In this document: positions 1 through 7,271 of the stretch, piece by piece
Position numbering within the stretch: the stretch's first letter is position 1
Layout of the letters: the number at the start of each line of letters is the position of its first letter
DNA from: Archangium sp.
GTDB lineage: Bacteria; Myxococcota; Myxococcia; Myxococcales; Myxococcaceae
Direction of reading: 5' to 3'
NCBI GenBank assembly: GCA_016793585.1
Contig: JAEUJR010000858.1
Coordinates: 1-12,613 of the forward strand
DNA: 12,613 nt
Notes under the pieces: generated by a model
What the model was told of the DNA's origin: nothing
Seen by the model: the letters and a program-made list of their open reading frames with translations, nothing else
Database searches by the model: none
Program-made: the position numbers and the translations under genes

Positions 1-597
1 GTGACCATCGGCGGCGTCGAGATGAACGCGGCCGTCGACGGCCACGCGCGCGCCTCGGCTGAAGCCGTCGCCGAAGCCACCGGCACGGTGCAGGTGACGA
101 TCGATCCACCCACGGCCATCGCCAAGGGGGAGGTCGGCGCCTCGGCGGTCGCGAAGATCGAAGGCGAAGTGCGCTTCTCGGCGGGCCCCTTCGCGGTGGT
201 GGCGAGCGGCTACGCAAGCGCGGGTGCCGAAGCGCGGGCCTCTGGCATCATCGGTTACGAAGACGGCAAGCTGAAGATTGGCGGCAGCGTCGGAGCCGCG
301 CTCGGCGTCGGCCTCGGTGGCTCGGCGACGGTCGAGATCGACGTTCGACAGATCGGCCAGATGGTGAAGAACGCCGCCGACGTGAACCACGACGGCAAGG
401 TCGACTTCTGGGACGCGACGGCGGCCGTCGGTAAGACCGCGCGGTGGGCCTCGCGCTGGCTGCACCCTCCGTCTCCCACGCCGTCGCTTCCGCGTGAGTT
501 CGTCCGGTTGACTCCTCCTTTCTTCACTCCCCCAATGGTGATGCTGTGGTCCCCATGGCCGATTCCGATCGCTTTCAAAGAGCCGAACGAGCGCTGA
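1..597 (+). CDS. Ala/Gly/Val-rich low-complexity protein, probable 3' fragment
   Basis: The frame is open from the first base, so the GTG at position 1 may be an internal valine codon and the true start probably lies outside the window. The visible 198 residues are rich in Ala, Gly, Val and Glu, with alternating beta-like segments (for example GSVGAALGVGLGGSATVEID, about residues 95-114). They include one EF-hand/dockerin-like calcium loop, DVNHDGKVDFWD, at residues 127-138, with acidic or amide side chains at loop positions 1, 3, 5, 9 and 12. Such Ala-rich repetitive sequence occurs in large exported proteins; that comparison is from memory and the function is unknown. The last ~45 codons (from about base 460) become Pro-rich with poorer third-position G/C and run 43 bases into the next gene. 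The protein may really end near 495 or 511 if there is a frameshift. Confidence 0.55.
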   Translation: MTIGGVEMNAAVDGHARASAEAVAEATGTVQVTIDPPTAIAKGEVGASAVAKIEGEVRFSAGPFAVVASGYASAGAEARASGIIGYEDGKLKIGGSVGAALGVGLGGSATVEIDVRQIGQMVKNAADVNHDGKVDFWDATAAVGKTARWASRWLHPPSPTPSLPREFVRLTPPFFTPPMVMLWSPWPIPIAFKEPNER

Positions 598-1850
598 AGG
601 CTGGCGCATACGACGAGGCGAAGAAGCTCTTCCGCGAAGACGAAGAAGCGAAGGGCTCCCGTGCCGACTCGTTGGCAAAGCTGCAGTCGGCCGACGCGAA
701 GCTGGCGGCGGGCGACGTGAACTCGGCGGCGACGCTCTACGAAGCGGTGCTCGAGCGGAACCCGTCGGTGGCCGAGGCGTACCAGGGGCTCGCGCGGGTG
801 GCGCTCTTCACCGGGCAGCTCGACGCCGCGAAGGTGCACGCGATGGCGGCGGTGCGGCTCGCTCCGCGTCACGGCCTGGGGTGGACATTGGTCGGCCTCG
901 TGCACGAGAGCCTCAATGAGAACGAGCTGGCGCTCGAGGCGCTGAAGAAGGGCGCAGAGCTGTCAGCCGATTCCTTCCTCTGTCAGTTCAACCTGGGCCG
1001 GTTCCTCGCGTCGCAGGGCAGGGCGCAGGAGGCGGTGGCCGCGCTCACGCTGGCGACGGGGCTGTCGCCGAACAACCCCGATGGTTTTCTGTTCCTCGGG
1101 CTCGCGTATCGCGTCGGCAAGCAGCACCGGCTCGCGTTGCGCGCGCTCGAGAAGGCGAAGGATCTCGCGCCGAAGAGCGTCGACGCGTGGGCGACGCTGG
1201 GCGACGTGCTCTTCGAGCTCAAGGAGTTCCAGGCCGCGCGCGACATGCTCGATCTCGGGCTCACCTCGTGTGGCGATCACCCGGCGCTGCTCGAGAAGGC
1301 GCTCGCCGCGACGATGATGCTCGACGACGCGCCCGGCGCGGTGGCGTACCTCGAGCGTGAGCTGAAGGTGGCGCCGCAGCACGAGCAGGCGTGGCTGAAC
1401 CTCGCGAACCTGTCGATGCTCGTCGGAGACTTCGAGAAGGCCGAGCGCGTGGCGAAGCAGCTGCTCGAGAAGAACCCTGCGCAGTGGGAGGCGCACTTCG
1501 TGCTCGGCAACCTCTACGCAGCCGTGCCGTTGCCCGAAAAGGCCGAGGCGGCGTACCGCAAGGCGATCGCAGCTGCGCCCGACAACTGGCGGCCGCTGGT
1601 GAACCTGGCGACGTCGTTCCTCGAAGGCAGCGTGGCTGCGAAGTACCCCGAGGCGCTCGAGCTGCTCGAGAAGGCTGCGAAGCTGGCGCCCGCGAACGAG
1701 TGGCGCGTGCCGTACAACACCGCGCTCGCGTACACGCGGCTGGGCAAGAAGGAGCAGGCGCTCGAGCTGGTGCGAGCGATCGTTCGTGAGGCACCGGCGA
1801 ACCACCCGATGGTGGGCGAAGCGAAGAAACTCGAAGCGAACCTCGGCTGA
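555..1850 (+). CDS. Tetratricopeptide repeat (TPR) protein
   Basis: This 431-residue protein is built almost entirely of about 11-12 TPR units of ~34 residues. The recurring pattern is W/A-x-x-L-G/A-x-x-x-x-x-x-G-x-x-x-x-A followed by x-A-L-x-x-x-P. Clear examples are AWATLGDVLFELKEFQAARD, AWLNLANLSMLVGDFEKAER and HFVLGNLYAAVPLPEKAEAA. No signal peptide or membrane segment is visible, so a cytoplasmic scaffold or protein-protein interaction role is inferred; TPR sequence alone does not identify a partner. The ATG at 555 is chosen because MADSDRFQ begins a plausible helix. A GTG at 546 in the same frame would add three residues. Neither start has a good Shine-Dalgarno sequence, and translation may be coupled to the upstream frame, which ends at 597. 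The next gene follows after 99 bases on the same strand. Confidence 0.85.
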   Translation: MADSDRFQRAERALKAGAYDEAKKLFREDEEAKGSRADSLAKLQSADAKLAAGDVNSAATLYEAVLERNPSVAEAYQGLARVALFTGQLDAAKVHAMAAVRLAPRHGLGWTLVGLVHESLNENELALEALKKGAELSADSFLCQFNLGRFLASQGRAQEAVAALTLATGLSPNNPDGFLFLGLAYRVGKQHRLALRALEKAKDLAPKSVDAWATLGDVLFELKEFQAARDMLDLGLTSCGDHPALLEKALAATMMLDDAPGAVAYLERELKVAPQHEQAWLNLANLSMLVGDFEKAERVAKQLLEKNPAQWEAHFVLGNLYAAVPLPEKAEAAYRKAIAAAPDNWRPLVNLATSFLEGSVAAKYPEALELLEKAAKLAPANEWRVPYNTALAYTRLGKKEQALELVRAIVREAPANHPMVGEAKKLEANLG

Positions 1851-1949
1851 ACTCTCGCAGTCGGTCGTCGGGGTTGCCGAGTCTCAGTTCAGAACGGTCC
1901 GGTCGCGGTCAGTGCTGCTCACAAGCGAAGTTCGGGCTACGGCAGCCTG

Positions 1950-3077
1950 GTGGCGCGCTCCGCTCCTGATCTTCGCGACGTTCGACGGCATGCGATCGGC
2001 AGAACCTTCTTTCCGCCGACGACGTTGCCACGTGCGCTCGTTCGACTCGGATTCGTTCAGGCCGACCCGATTCGGGCGCCGGCGCGCGCGCAGGACCTGA
2101 CGCTTCGGCATCGCGTCGCCGGCTATCGCGCGGGCGATCTCGAGAAGAGGTACCCGACGCTGCCCATCGAGGAGGACTTCTTCGTCAACGCGGGCTTCGT
2201 GACGCGTGAGCTCCACGCGTTGATGCACCCGCGAACACCACGCCGACAGTGGACGAAAGCGCAGTGGCGACAGGCAAACCTCGTGCTCGAGGCAGTGCGC
2301 GCGCGCGGCGTCGTGCACCCTCGTGAGCTCGAGACAGCGCTCGGGCTCGGCAAGGCGACCAACTGGTTCGGAGGCCGCTCGAACGTGAGTACGCAGCTGC
2401 TCGACGGGCTGCACTATCGCGGCCTGCTGCGGGTCGCGCGTCGTGAAGGCGGCATTCGGCTCTACGCCGTTCGCGAGCCCACGAAGCCACCGGCCGATCC
2501 GCTCGCGGCGCACGACGCGCTCATCGACGCGGTGGTGAACAAGTATGCGCCGCTGCCCGCCACGAGCTTGAGCAAGCTCGTGAGCTACCTGCGCGGAGGT
2601 GTTCCTCAATGGAGCCACGTTCGGACAGCAGCGCTGGCTCGCGCGAAGCGGCGGCTCCCCAGTCATCGGATCGATGGCGTCGACTGGTTTCTGCCGCAAG
2701 GTGAGGCGCTGCGAGGCGGCGAGGTCGACGACGTGGTGAAGCTGCTCGCCCCCTTCGATCCCCTCGTGTGGGATCGCCAGCGCTTCGAGCTGCTCTTCGG
2801 GTGGACGTATCGCTTCGAGGCGTACACGCCCGCGCCGAAGCGGAAGCTCGGGTACTACGCGCTGCCACTGCTGTGGCGAGAGCAGATCGTCGGCTGGGCG
2901 AACGCACGGGTCGACGGCGGCGTGCTCGACGTGCAGACCGGCTTCATCTCGGGGAAGCCTCCAACCGGCGCCGCGTTTCGCCGCGCGTTCGAAGCCGAGG
3001 TCGAGCGGCTCCGCCTGTTCCTCGGCGCCAACGAAGAAGGCCGCACCCTGCCGACGGGCGCGGCCTTCGAACGGTGA
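1950..3077 (+). CDS. ycaQ: YcaQ/AlkX-family DNA glycosylase (HTH_42 winged helix)
   Basis: This 375-residue protein matches the YcaQ/AlkZ (HTH_42) family, monofunctional DNA glycosylases that unhook interstrand crosslinks or remove bulky alkylated bases. The family signature GFVQADPIRAPARAQDLTLR is at residues 34-53. It includes Q37-A-D39, the Q-x-D form of the catalytic motif reported for E. coli YcaQ; Streptomyces AlkZ has Q-x-Q. A winged-helix segment follows at about 112-174 (HPRELETALG, then VSTQLLDGLHYRGLLRV). The C-terminal beta-rich part carries LLAPFDPLVWDRQR (265-278), YRFEAYTPAPKRKLGYYALP (287-306) and a basic patch. Length is near the family norm. The GTG start gives RRHAIGRTFF directly before the signature, as in relatives. 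The stop lies 11 bases from the convergent gene's stop. A role in alkylation or crosslink repair is inferred from family knowledge. Confidence 0.85.
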   Translation: MARSAPDLRDVRRHAIGRTFFPPTTLPRALVRLGFVQADPIRAPARAQDLTLRHRVAGYRAGDLEKRYPTLPIEEDFFVNAGFVTRELHALMHPRTPRRQWTKAQWRQANLVLEAVRARGVVHPRELETALGLGKATNWFGGRSNVSTQLLDGLHYRGLLRVARREGGIRLYAVREPTKPPADPLAAHDALIDAVVNKYAPLPATSLSKLVSYLRGGVPQWSHVRTAALARAKRRLPSHRIDGVDWFLPQGEALRGGEVDDVVKLLAPFDPLVWDRQRFELLFGWTYRFEAYTPAPKRKLGYYALPLLWREQIVGWANARVDGGVLDVQTGFISGKPPTGAAFRRAFEAEVERLRLFLGANEEGRTLPTGAAFER

Positions 3078-3088
3078 CCTCGGGCTGA

Positions 3089-3703
3089 TTATTCGGCGTC
3101 GGCGTCAGCGTCGGCGGCTTCGCGCTCGGCGTCGGCGTGCGCCTTCTCGGCGTCGGCCTCGGCTGCAGCCATCGCCTGATCGAGCTTCGCGTCGGCGTCG
3201 GCCTTCGCCTGGGCGTTGGCCGCGACCGCCGCAGCCTTCGACGACTCGATCTTCGCGAGCGCCTCGGTCTTCTTCAGCTCGGCCTTCGCCTTCGCCTCGG
3301 CCGCCTTCGACGCGGGGTCCTTCTTCGCCTTCGCCTCTTCACCGGCCTTCTTGGCGGCTTCTTTCGCGGCGTCGATCTTCGTCTTCCACTCGGCCTTGAC
3401 CGCTTCGATCTTCGTCTTGTTCTCGGCCTTGATGCCGTCGACCTTCGCCTTCACGGCGTCTTTGGCGGCCTTCGACTTCTCCTGCGCGGCCTTCTTGCGC
3501 TCCTCGGCCTTCGCCTTGTTGGCCTTCTTCTTCTCGTCGCGGGCGGCCTTCGCGGCCTTCGGGTCCGGCTTCTCTGCAGCAGCGGCAGGTGCGGCGGCTG
3601 CGGCAGGCGCCTCCTTCTCCTTCTTGCCTTTCTCTTCGCCCTTCTTCTCGTCGGCGAACGCGAGCGACGACAGCACGGCAACGGCAAGCATCAGACGCTT
3701 CAT
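3089..3703 (-). CDS. Exported Lys/Ala-rich helical low-complexity protein
   Basis: The product is 204 residues. It starts with a clear signal peptide, MKRLMLAVAVLSSLAFA, with a likely cut before D18, so it should be exported to the periplasm or beyond. The mature chain is almost all Ala, Lys, Glu and Asp. It begins with a Lys/Glu stretch and an Ala/Pro patch (about 31-45), continues as a long Lys/Ala helix with heptad-like spacing (about 48-170), and ends in an acidic Asp/Ala/Glu tail (DAEREAADADADAE). No Cys is present and there is one Trp (in AEWKTKID). The composition resembles histone H1-like tails or the TolA helical domain; neither identity can be claimed, and the signal peptide argues against a nucleoid role. 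The ATG at 3703 is supported by an AGGAGGG site six bases upstream. It lies 77 bases after the thiolase gene on the same strand. Confidence 0.8.
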   Translation of the reverse strand: MKRLMLAVAVLSSLAFADEKKGEEKGKKEKEAPAAAAAPAAAAEKPDPKAAKAARDEKKKANKAKAEERKKAAQEKSKAAKDAVKAKVDGIKAENKTKIEAVKAEWKTKIDAAKEAAKKAGEEAKAKKDPASKAAEAKAKAELKKTEALAKIESSKAAAVAANAQAKADADAKLDQAMAAAEADAEKAHADAEREAADADADAE

Positions 3704-3709
3704 GGAGTG

Positions 3710-3716
3710 CCCTCCT
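3710..3716 (-). promoter_or_regulatory. Shine-Dalgarno site of the Lys/Ala-rich protein gene
   Basis: Read on the minus strand, AGGAGGG lies six bases before the ATG at 3703-3701. It is the strongest ribosome binding site in the window. It decides the start against the much longer open frame that continues upstream to 4048, which overlaps the thiolase gene and has no such site. Confidence 0.8.
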
Positions 3717-3780
3717 GGGCTGGGGTGGAAGTCGCGGCGGACTCTGGGCACGCTCCGCGACAGACACAACGGGCTTTCGT

Positions 3781-4974
3781 TCACGGCCGTTCGAAGCACG
3801 CGGCGATGCCCTGACCGACGCCGATGCACATCGACGCCAGGCCCCGTCTGGCCCCGCGCGCCTTCATGGCGTGGAGCAGGGTGGCGGTGATGCGCGCCCC
3901 CGACATGCCGAGCGGGTGACCGAGCGCGATGGCGCCGCCGTTGACGTTCACCTTCGCCTCGTCGAGGCCGAGCTCGCGAATGCAGGCCAGCGACTGCGCC
4001 GCGAACGCCTCGTTGAGCTCGATGAGATCGACCGAGCCGACGTTCCACGACGCCTTCGCGAGCGCCTTCTTCGATGCCGGAACGGGCCCGATACCCATGG
4101 TGCGGGGGTCGACGCCAGCTGTGGCGCTCGAGACGAAGCGGGCGAGGGGCTCGCGGCCCTTCAGCGCACGTTCGCTCATCAACACCACCGCCGAGGCGCC
4201 ATCGTTGAGCGACGACGAGTTGCCGGCCGTGACCGAGCCACCGTCACGAAACGCGGCCTTCAACGTCGACAGCTTCTCGAGCGACGAATCGCCACGCGGC
4301 TGCTCGTCTTGCGAGATCACGATCGGCGGGCCCTTCTTCTGGGCGAGCTCGACGTTCACCAGCTCGGCGGCGAAGCGGCCCTCCTTCTGGGCGGCCACGG
4401 CCTTCTGGTGAGAGGCGAGGGCGAACCGATCTTGATCGTCGCGCGTGATCTTCCACTGCTCGGCGACGTTCTCGGCGGTCTCGCCCATCTGCTCGAGCGG
4501 GAACATCGCGGCCAGCTTCGGGTTCGGGTACCGCCAGCCGAGCGCGGTGTCGTAGCCCTCGAGCTTGCCGCTGGGGAACCCATCGGCCGGTTTCGGCATC
4601 GACCACGGCGCCCGCGTCATCGACTCCACGCCGCCGGCGATCACCACGTCGGCTTCTCCGAGACGAATCATGCGCGCGCCCTGAATGATCGCCTCGAGCC
4701 CCGAGCCGCACAGGCGATTCACGGTGGCCGCTGGAACCGACTGGGGCAGCCCGGCGAGCAGCGCCGCCATACGCGCCACGTTGCGGTTGTCTTCGCCGGC
4801 CTGGTTCGCGCAGCCCAGGTACAGCTCGTCGATCGTCGCGGCGTCGAGCTTCGTGCGCTCCACCACCGCGCGAATCACCAGCGCGGCGAGGTCGTCGGGC
4901 CGAACGTCTTTCAGCGCCCCGCGAAGCTTGCCGATCGGCGTACGCACCGCCTCCACCACGAAGCACTCGTTCAT
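3781..4974 (-). CDS. Acetyl-CoA C-acyltransferase (thiolase), PcaF-like
   Basis: This 397-residue degradative thiolase cleaves a 3-oxoacyl-CoA with CoA to acetyl-CoA and a shortened acyl-CoA. All catalytic elements are present: the nucleophile C89 in [13 protein letters not shown]321-E-A-F, H353 in [16 protein letters not shown], and C383 in MCIGVGQG. These positions closely match the classic thiolase numbering. The segments [17 protein letters not shown] (55-70), GWRYPNP and MGIGPVPA are those of 3-oxoadipyl-CoA thiolases (PcaF/PaaJ type). The enzyme may therefore prefer dicarboxylic or aromatic-derived acyl-CoA, but no other pca or paa gene is visible and plain fatty-acid thiolase activity is equally possible. 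Its ATG overlaps the stop of the upstream oxidoreductase gene (ATGA at 4974-4971), indicating translational coupling. The cytoplasmic partners are probably the hydratase and dehydrogenase encoded divergently. Confidence 0.92.
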   Translation of the reverse strand: MNECFVVEAVRTPIGKLRGALKDVRPDDLAALVIRAVVERTKLDAATIDELYLGCANQAGEDNRNVARMAALLAGLPQSVPAATVNRLCGSGLEAIIQGARMIRLGEADVVIAGGVESMTRAPWSMPKPADGFPSGKLEGYDTALGWRYPNPKLAAMFPLEQMGETAENVAEQWKITRDDQDRFALASHQKAVAAQKEGRFAAELVNVELAQKKGPPIVISQDEQPRGDSSLEKLSTLKAAFRDGGSVTAGNSSSLNDGASAVVLMSERALKGREPLARFVSSATAGVDPRTMGIGPVPASKKALAKASWNVGSVDLIELNEAFAAQSLACIRELGLDEAKVNVNGGAIALGHPLGMSGARITATLLHAMKARGARRGLASMCIGVGQGIAACFERP

Positions 4975-5999
4975 GGCGCCAGCACCACGTTCCCGAAGGA
5001 CTTGCGATCGCTCAGCAGGCCATGGGCCTCAGCGGCCTTCTCGAGCGGCATCACGCGATCGAGCACCGGCTTGAACTTTCCCTCCTCGACGAGCTGCATG
5101 ATGCGAAAGAGGTCGCCTTTCGAGCCCATCGTCGAGCCGAGCAGCGAGATGCGTTTGTAGAAGAGCACGCGCAGATCGAGCTTCACGTCGCCGCCCGCCG
5201 TCGCGCCGCACGTCACCAGCCGCCCGCCGTAGGGCAGACACGCGATCGACTTGTCCCACGTCGAAGCGCCCGTGTGCTCGAACACCACGTCGACCAGCTT
5301 CTTGTTGGTGAGCTTCTTCACCTCGTCGACGAAGTCGTGCGTCGCGTAGTTGATGACGTGATCGGCGCCGAGCTGGAGCGCCTTCTTCGCCTTCTCCTCC
5401 GTCGACGTCGTCGCGATCACCTTCGCGCCCAGCAGCTTGGCGATCTGAATGCCCGCGCTCCCCACGCCCGAGCCGGCTGCGTGAATGAGCACCGTCTCTC
5501 CGGGCTGCAGCTGCGCGCGCCGCACCAGCATCGTCCACGCGGTGAGGAACGTGAGCGGCAGACACGCCGCCTCTTCGAACGACAGCTTCTTCGGCTTCGG
5601 CAGAATGTTCTGGCGCGGCACACAGACGTACTCGGCGTAGCCGCCACGAATGTGCTCGCCGAGGATCGTGTAGTGCCGGCAGAGGTTGTCTTCCCCCTTC
5701 AAGCAGCGCTCGCACACGCCGCACGACACGCCGGGGTTCACACAGACTTCGGTGCCCGCCTCGAGATCGTTCACCTCGGCCCCGGCCTTGTCGACGACGC
5801 CTGCGATGTCGGCGCCCAGCACGTGCGGCAGCTGCAGCTTCAAGCCCTGCCACCCCTTTCGAACCCAGACGTCGAGGTGATTCAGGGCCACCGCCTTCAC
5901 CTTCACGCGCACCTCTCGGGCCTTCGGCTCGGGCGTCGGGAGCTCAATGACTTCGAGCACTTCGGGGCCGCCGTGTCTGGTGAAGCCGACTGCGCGCAT
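4971..5999 (-). CDS. Zinc-type MDR oxidoreductase, quinone reductase-like
   Basis: This 342-residue medium-chain dehydrogenase/reductase has a GroES-like N-terminal domain, then a Rossmann domain with [20 protein letters not shown] at 172-191 for NAD(P)H. It keeps the four cysteines of the structural zinc lobe (C93, C96, C99, C107 in [15 protein letters not shown]). The catalytic-zinc ligands of alcohol dehydrogenases are missing: the usual Cys is N40 in ALNHLD, and the usual GHE is GAD at 62-64. This fits a zinc-independent enone or quinone reductase rather than an alcohol dehydrogenase; the substrate is unknown. The ATG at 5999 is preceded by GGAG seven bases upstream. Its stop overlaps the thiolase ATG by four bases, so the two are one operon. 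The open frame upstream of 5999 is an antisense shadow. A role in reducing an unsaturated acyl-CoA or its breakdown product is inference only. Confidence 0.88.
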   Translation of the reverse strand: MRAVGFTRHGGPEVLEVIELPTPEPKAREVRVKVKAVALNHLDVWVRKGWQGLKLQLPHVLGADIAGVVDKAGAEVNDLEAGTEVCVNPGVSCGVCERCLKGEDNLCRHYTILGEHIRGGYAEYVCVPRQNILPKPKKLSFEEAACLPLTFLTAWTMLVRRAQLQPGETVLIHAAGSGVGSAGIQIAKLLGAKVIATTSTEEKAKKALQLGADHVINYATHDFVDEVKKLTNKKLVDVVFEHTGASTWDKSIACLPYGGRLVTCGATAGGDVKLDLRVLFYKRISLLGSTMGSKGDLFRIMQLVEEGKFKPVLDRVMPLEKAAEAHGLLSDRKSFGNVVLAP

Positions 6000-6125
6000 G
6001 TGATGACTCCGTGTCTTGAAGGGCTGTGGGGCCTCGTGTACAGCCGCGCCTCCTAGAAGTCGCGGTCGGGAAAATCCACAGGGTTGGCAGGCCGTGCCGG
6101 CCTCAACGAAAGAAGCGGTTGCTCC
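6000..6125. promoter_or_regulatory. Divergent promoter region of the acyl-CoA gene cluster
   Basis: These 126 bases separate the minus-strand oxidoreductase/thiolase operon from the plus-strand lipoprotein/hydratase/dehydrogenase operon, so both must be transcribed from here or nearby. I cannot assign -35/-10 boxes with confidence. The region holds a perfect inverted repeat at 6089-6103, listed separately. A GGAG (minus strand, 6007-6010) serves the oxidoreductase, and an AAGAAG-like purine stretch precedes the lipoprotein start. Confidence 0.6.
6089..6103. repeat. Inverted repeat AGGCCG-TGC-CGGCCT, possible operator
   Basis: The two 6-base arms are perfect complements around a 3-base centre, ending 22 bases before the lipoprotein ATG. 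Its position in a divergent promoter of acyl-CoA genes suits a dimeric repressor site or an RNA hairpin in the leader. In GC-rich DNA a short perfect palindrome can also arise by chance, and no regulator gene lies next to it. Confidence 0.4.
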
Positions 6126-7268
6126 ATGATGATTCGTACCGTGTTGATGGCGAGCGTGGTCCTCTCGGTGTTCTCGGCGTGCCCGGTGCGGCCCTCGGGA
6201 ACTGACGGTGGCAAGGGTGGCGGTGGCAGCCTGCTCACCGGCGGCGGCATCAGCGGCACTGGCGGCGGCACCTCGGGCACGGGCGGAGGCATGGTGACGG
6301 GCGGAGGCAACGCGACCGGCGGAGGGAACGCGACGGGTGGCGGCACGACCGGTGGCGGCAACGCGACGGGCGGAGGCGGTGGCGGCAGCACCACTGACGG
6401 CGGCATCTGCCCCAACGGGTTCGGTTGGAACGGCTCTGACTATTCGATCGCCGCGGCCAAGTGTGCGCGTATCTGCCAGGACTACGTCGAGGTTCGTGAC
6501 GTCGTCGTCGCCGCGATCGACGAGGTGAACATCGGCGGTATGGGCGATCACCAGGCGTACTTCTGGGTGCAAGACACCCGAGACAACCGCCAGGGCCTGT
6601 GGATTCGAAAGGACTACACGGATCTGCCCCGCACCTACACGCCGCAGGTGGGCGAGCTGCTCAACATTCGCGGCTTCTACCAGTCGCAGTTCTCGACGTG
6701 GGATCGCTACGGCTACCGCCGTCACCTCGGTGAAGGCTGCGTCGCGGCCGTGCGCAACGACGGCGGCGTGCTCGTGATCGAGGTGGTCGACGGCGGCCTC
6801 GCCACTCAGCCCGTCACGGCCATGCCCGGCTTCGGCAACGCCATGAACGGCTCGGCCCGCCCCAACCCTGAGCTCGCTTCGACGCGGGTCTTCATTCCCG
6901 GGCCGGTGACGCTCACCAACGCCACGCCGCTCCCGCTTTCGCGCATCGGCGTCGACGGCGGCATCAGCGGCTACAACGGTTTCGAGATCACGGGTGGCGT
7001 TCTCGTCGACAACTTCTTCACCTTCGGTGAGACGCGCGACGGCGGCTCGGTGCGGTGTGACTGGCGTGCGATCGCCGCCGACGGTGGCACGGTGACGTTC
7101 CCCAACGGCCTCACCGGCATCTGGGACACGTACACCCACGCGCCCTGCATCGGGAACTCGAACTGCGGCAGCGCCCGCGACGCCGGCTCGGTGCCGTTCG
7201 CGAACAACCAGTTCACCTACGTGCTGTACCCGACCGAGTGCACCGAGTTGCAGGGCTCGGTGCAGTGA
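6126..7268 (+). CDS. Glycine-linker lipoprotein with OB-fold-like domain
   Basis: This 380-residue protein starts MMIRTVLMASVVLSVFSAC, a lipoprotein signal with C19 as the probable lipidated residue; Phe at -3 makes the lipobox atypical. A linker of repeated TGGG-type units follows (about residues 28-90), the spacer often seen in myxobacterial lipoproteins. The folded part begins near C95. It contains YVEVRDVVVAAIDEV, then YFWVQDTRDNRQGLWIRKDY and VGELLNIRGFY at about 135-185. This strand pattern resembles an OB-fold as found in other secreted proteins; that assignment is inference. Several Cys could form disulfides. ATG 6126 (or 6129) is chosen because it begins the signal peptide; the frame opens 14 codons earlier without a site. 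The stop is three bases before the hydratase ATG, so it is probably cotranscribed with the acyl-CoA genes, an odd pairing. Confidence 0.82.
   Translation: MMIRTVLMASVVLSVFSACPVRPSGTDGGKGGGGSLLTGGGISGTGGGTSGTGGGMVTGGGNATGGGNATGGGTTGGGNATGGGGGGSTTDGGICPNGFGWNGSDYSIAAAKCARICQDYVEVRDVVVAAIDEVNIGGMGDHQAYFWVQDTRDNRQGLWIRKDYTDLPRTYTPQVGELLNIRGFYQSQFSTWDRYGYRRHLGEGCVAAVRNDGGVLVIEVVDGGLATQPVTAMPGFGNAMNGSARPNPELASTRVFIPGPVTLTNATPLPLSRIGVDGGISGYNGFEITGGVLVDNFFTFGETRDGGSVRCDWRAIAADGGTVTFPNGLTGIWDTYTHAPCIGNSNCGSARDAGSVPFANNQFTYVLYPTECTELQGSVQ
6240..6386 (+). repeat. Tandem glycine-linker repeat inside the lipoprotein gene
   Basis: The coding sequence consists of repeated 15-18 base units encoding GGG plus two or three Thr/Asn/Ala/Ser/Ile residues, for example GGNATG three times near 6303-6368. 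The units differ at the DNA level in synonymous positions (GGC/GGA/GGT), which shows some age. Such repeats can change length by slippage without breaking the frame when whole units are gained or lost. Confidence 0.8.
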
Positions 7269-7271
7269 CCG

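Noticed and set aside
963..1805. Minus-strand open frame of 280 codons
   Set aside because: It is antisense to the TPR gene, Arg/Leu/Glu-rich, and a typical artefact of high third-position G/C.
1851..1949. Intergenic stretch after the TPR gene, checked for RNA genes or a terminator
   Set aside because: No cloverleaf, strong hairpin with a T-run or conserved riboswitch pattern was recognisable.
1884..2699. Minus-strand open frame of 271 codons
   Set aside because: It is antisense to the YcaQ-like gene, whose protein motifs are clear on the plus strand.
3764..3780. Possible terminator after the thiolase gene
   Set aside because: On the minus strand AACG-AAAGCC-CGTT gives only a four-base-pair A/T-containing stem and no T-run, too weak to call.
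3137..3890. Plus-strand open frames rich in Leu/Arg or Phe/Ala
   Set aside because: They are complements of the Lys/Ala-rich gene, whose skewed composition keeps all frames open. They have no ribosome sites or recognisable domains.
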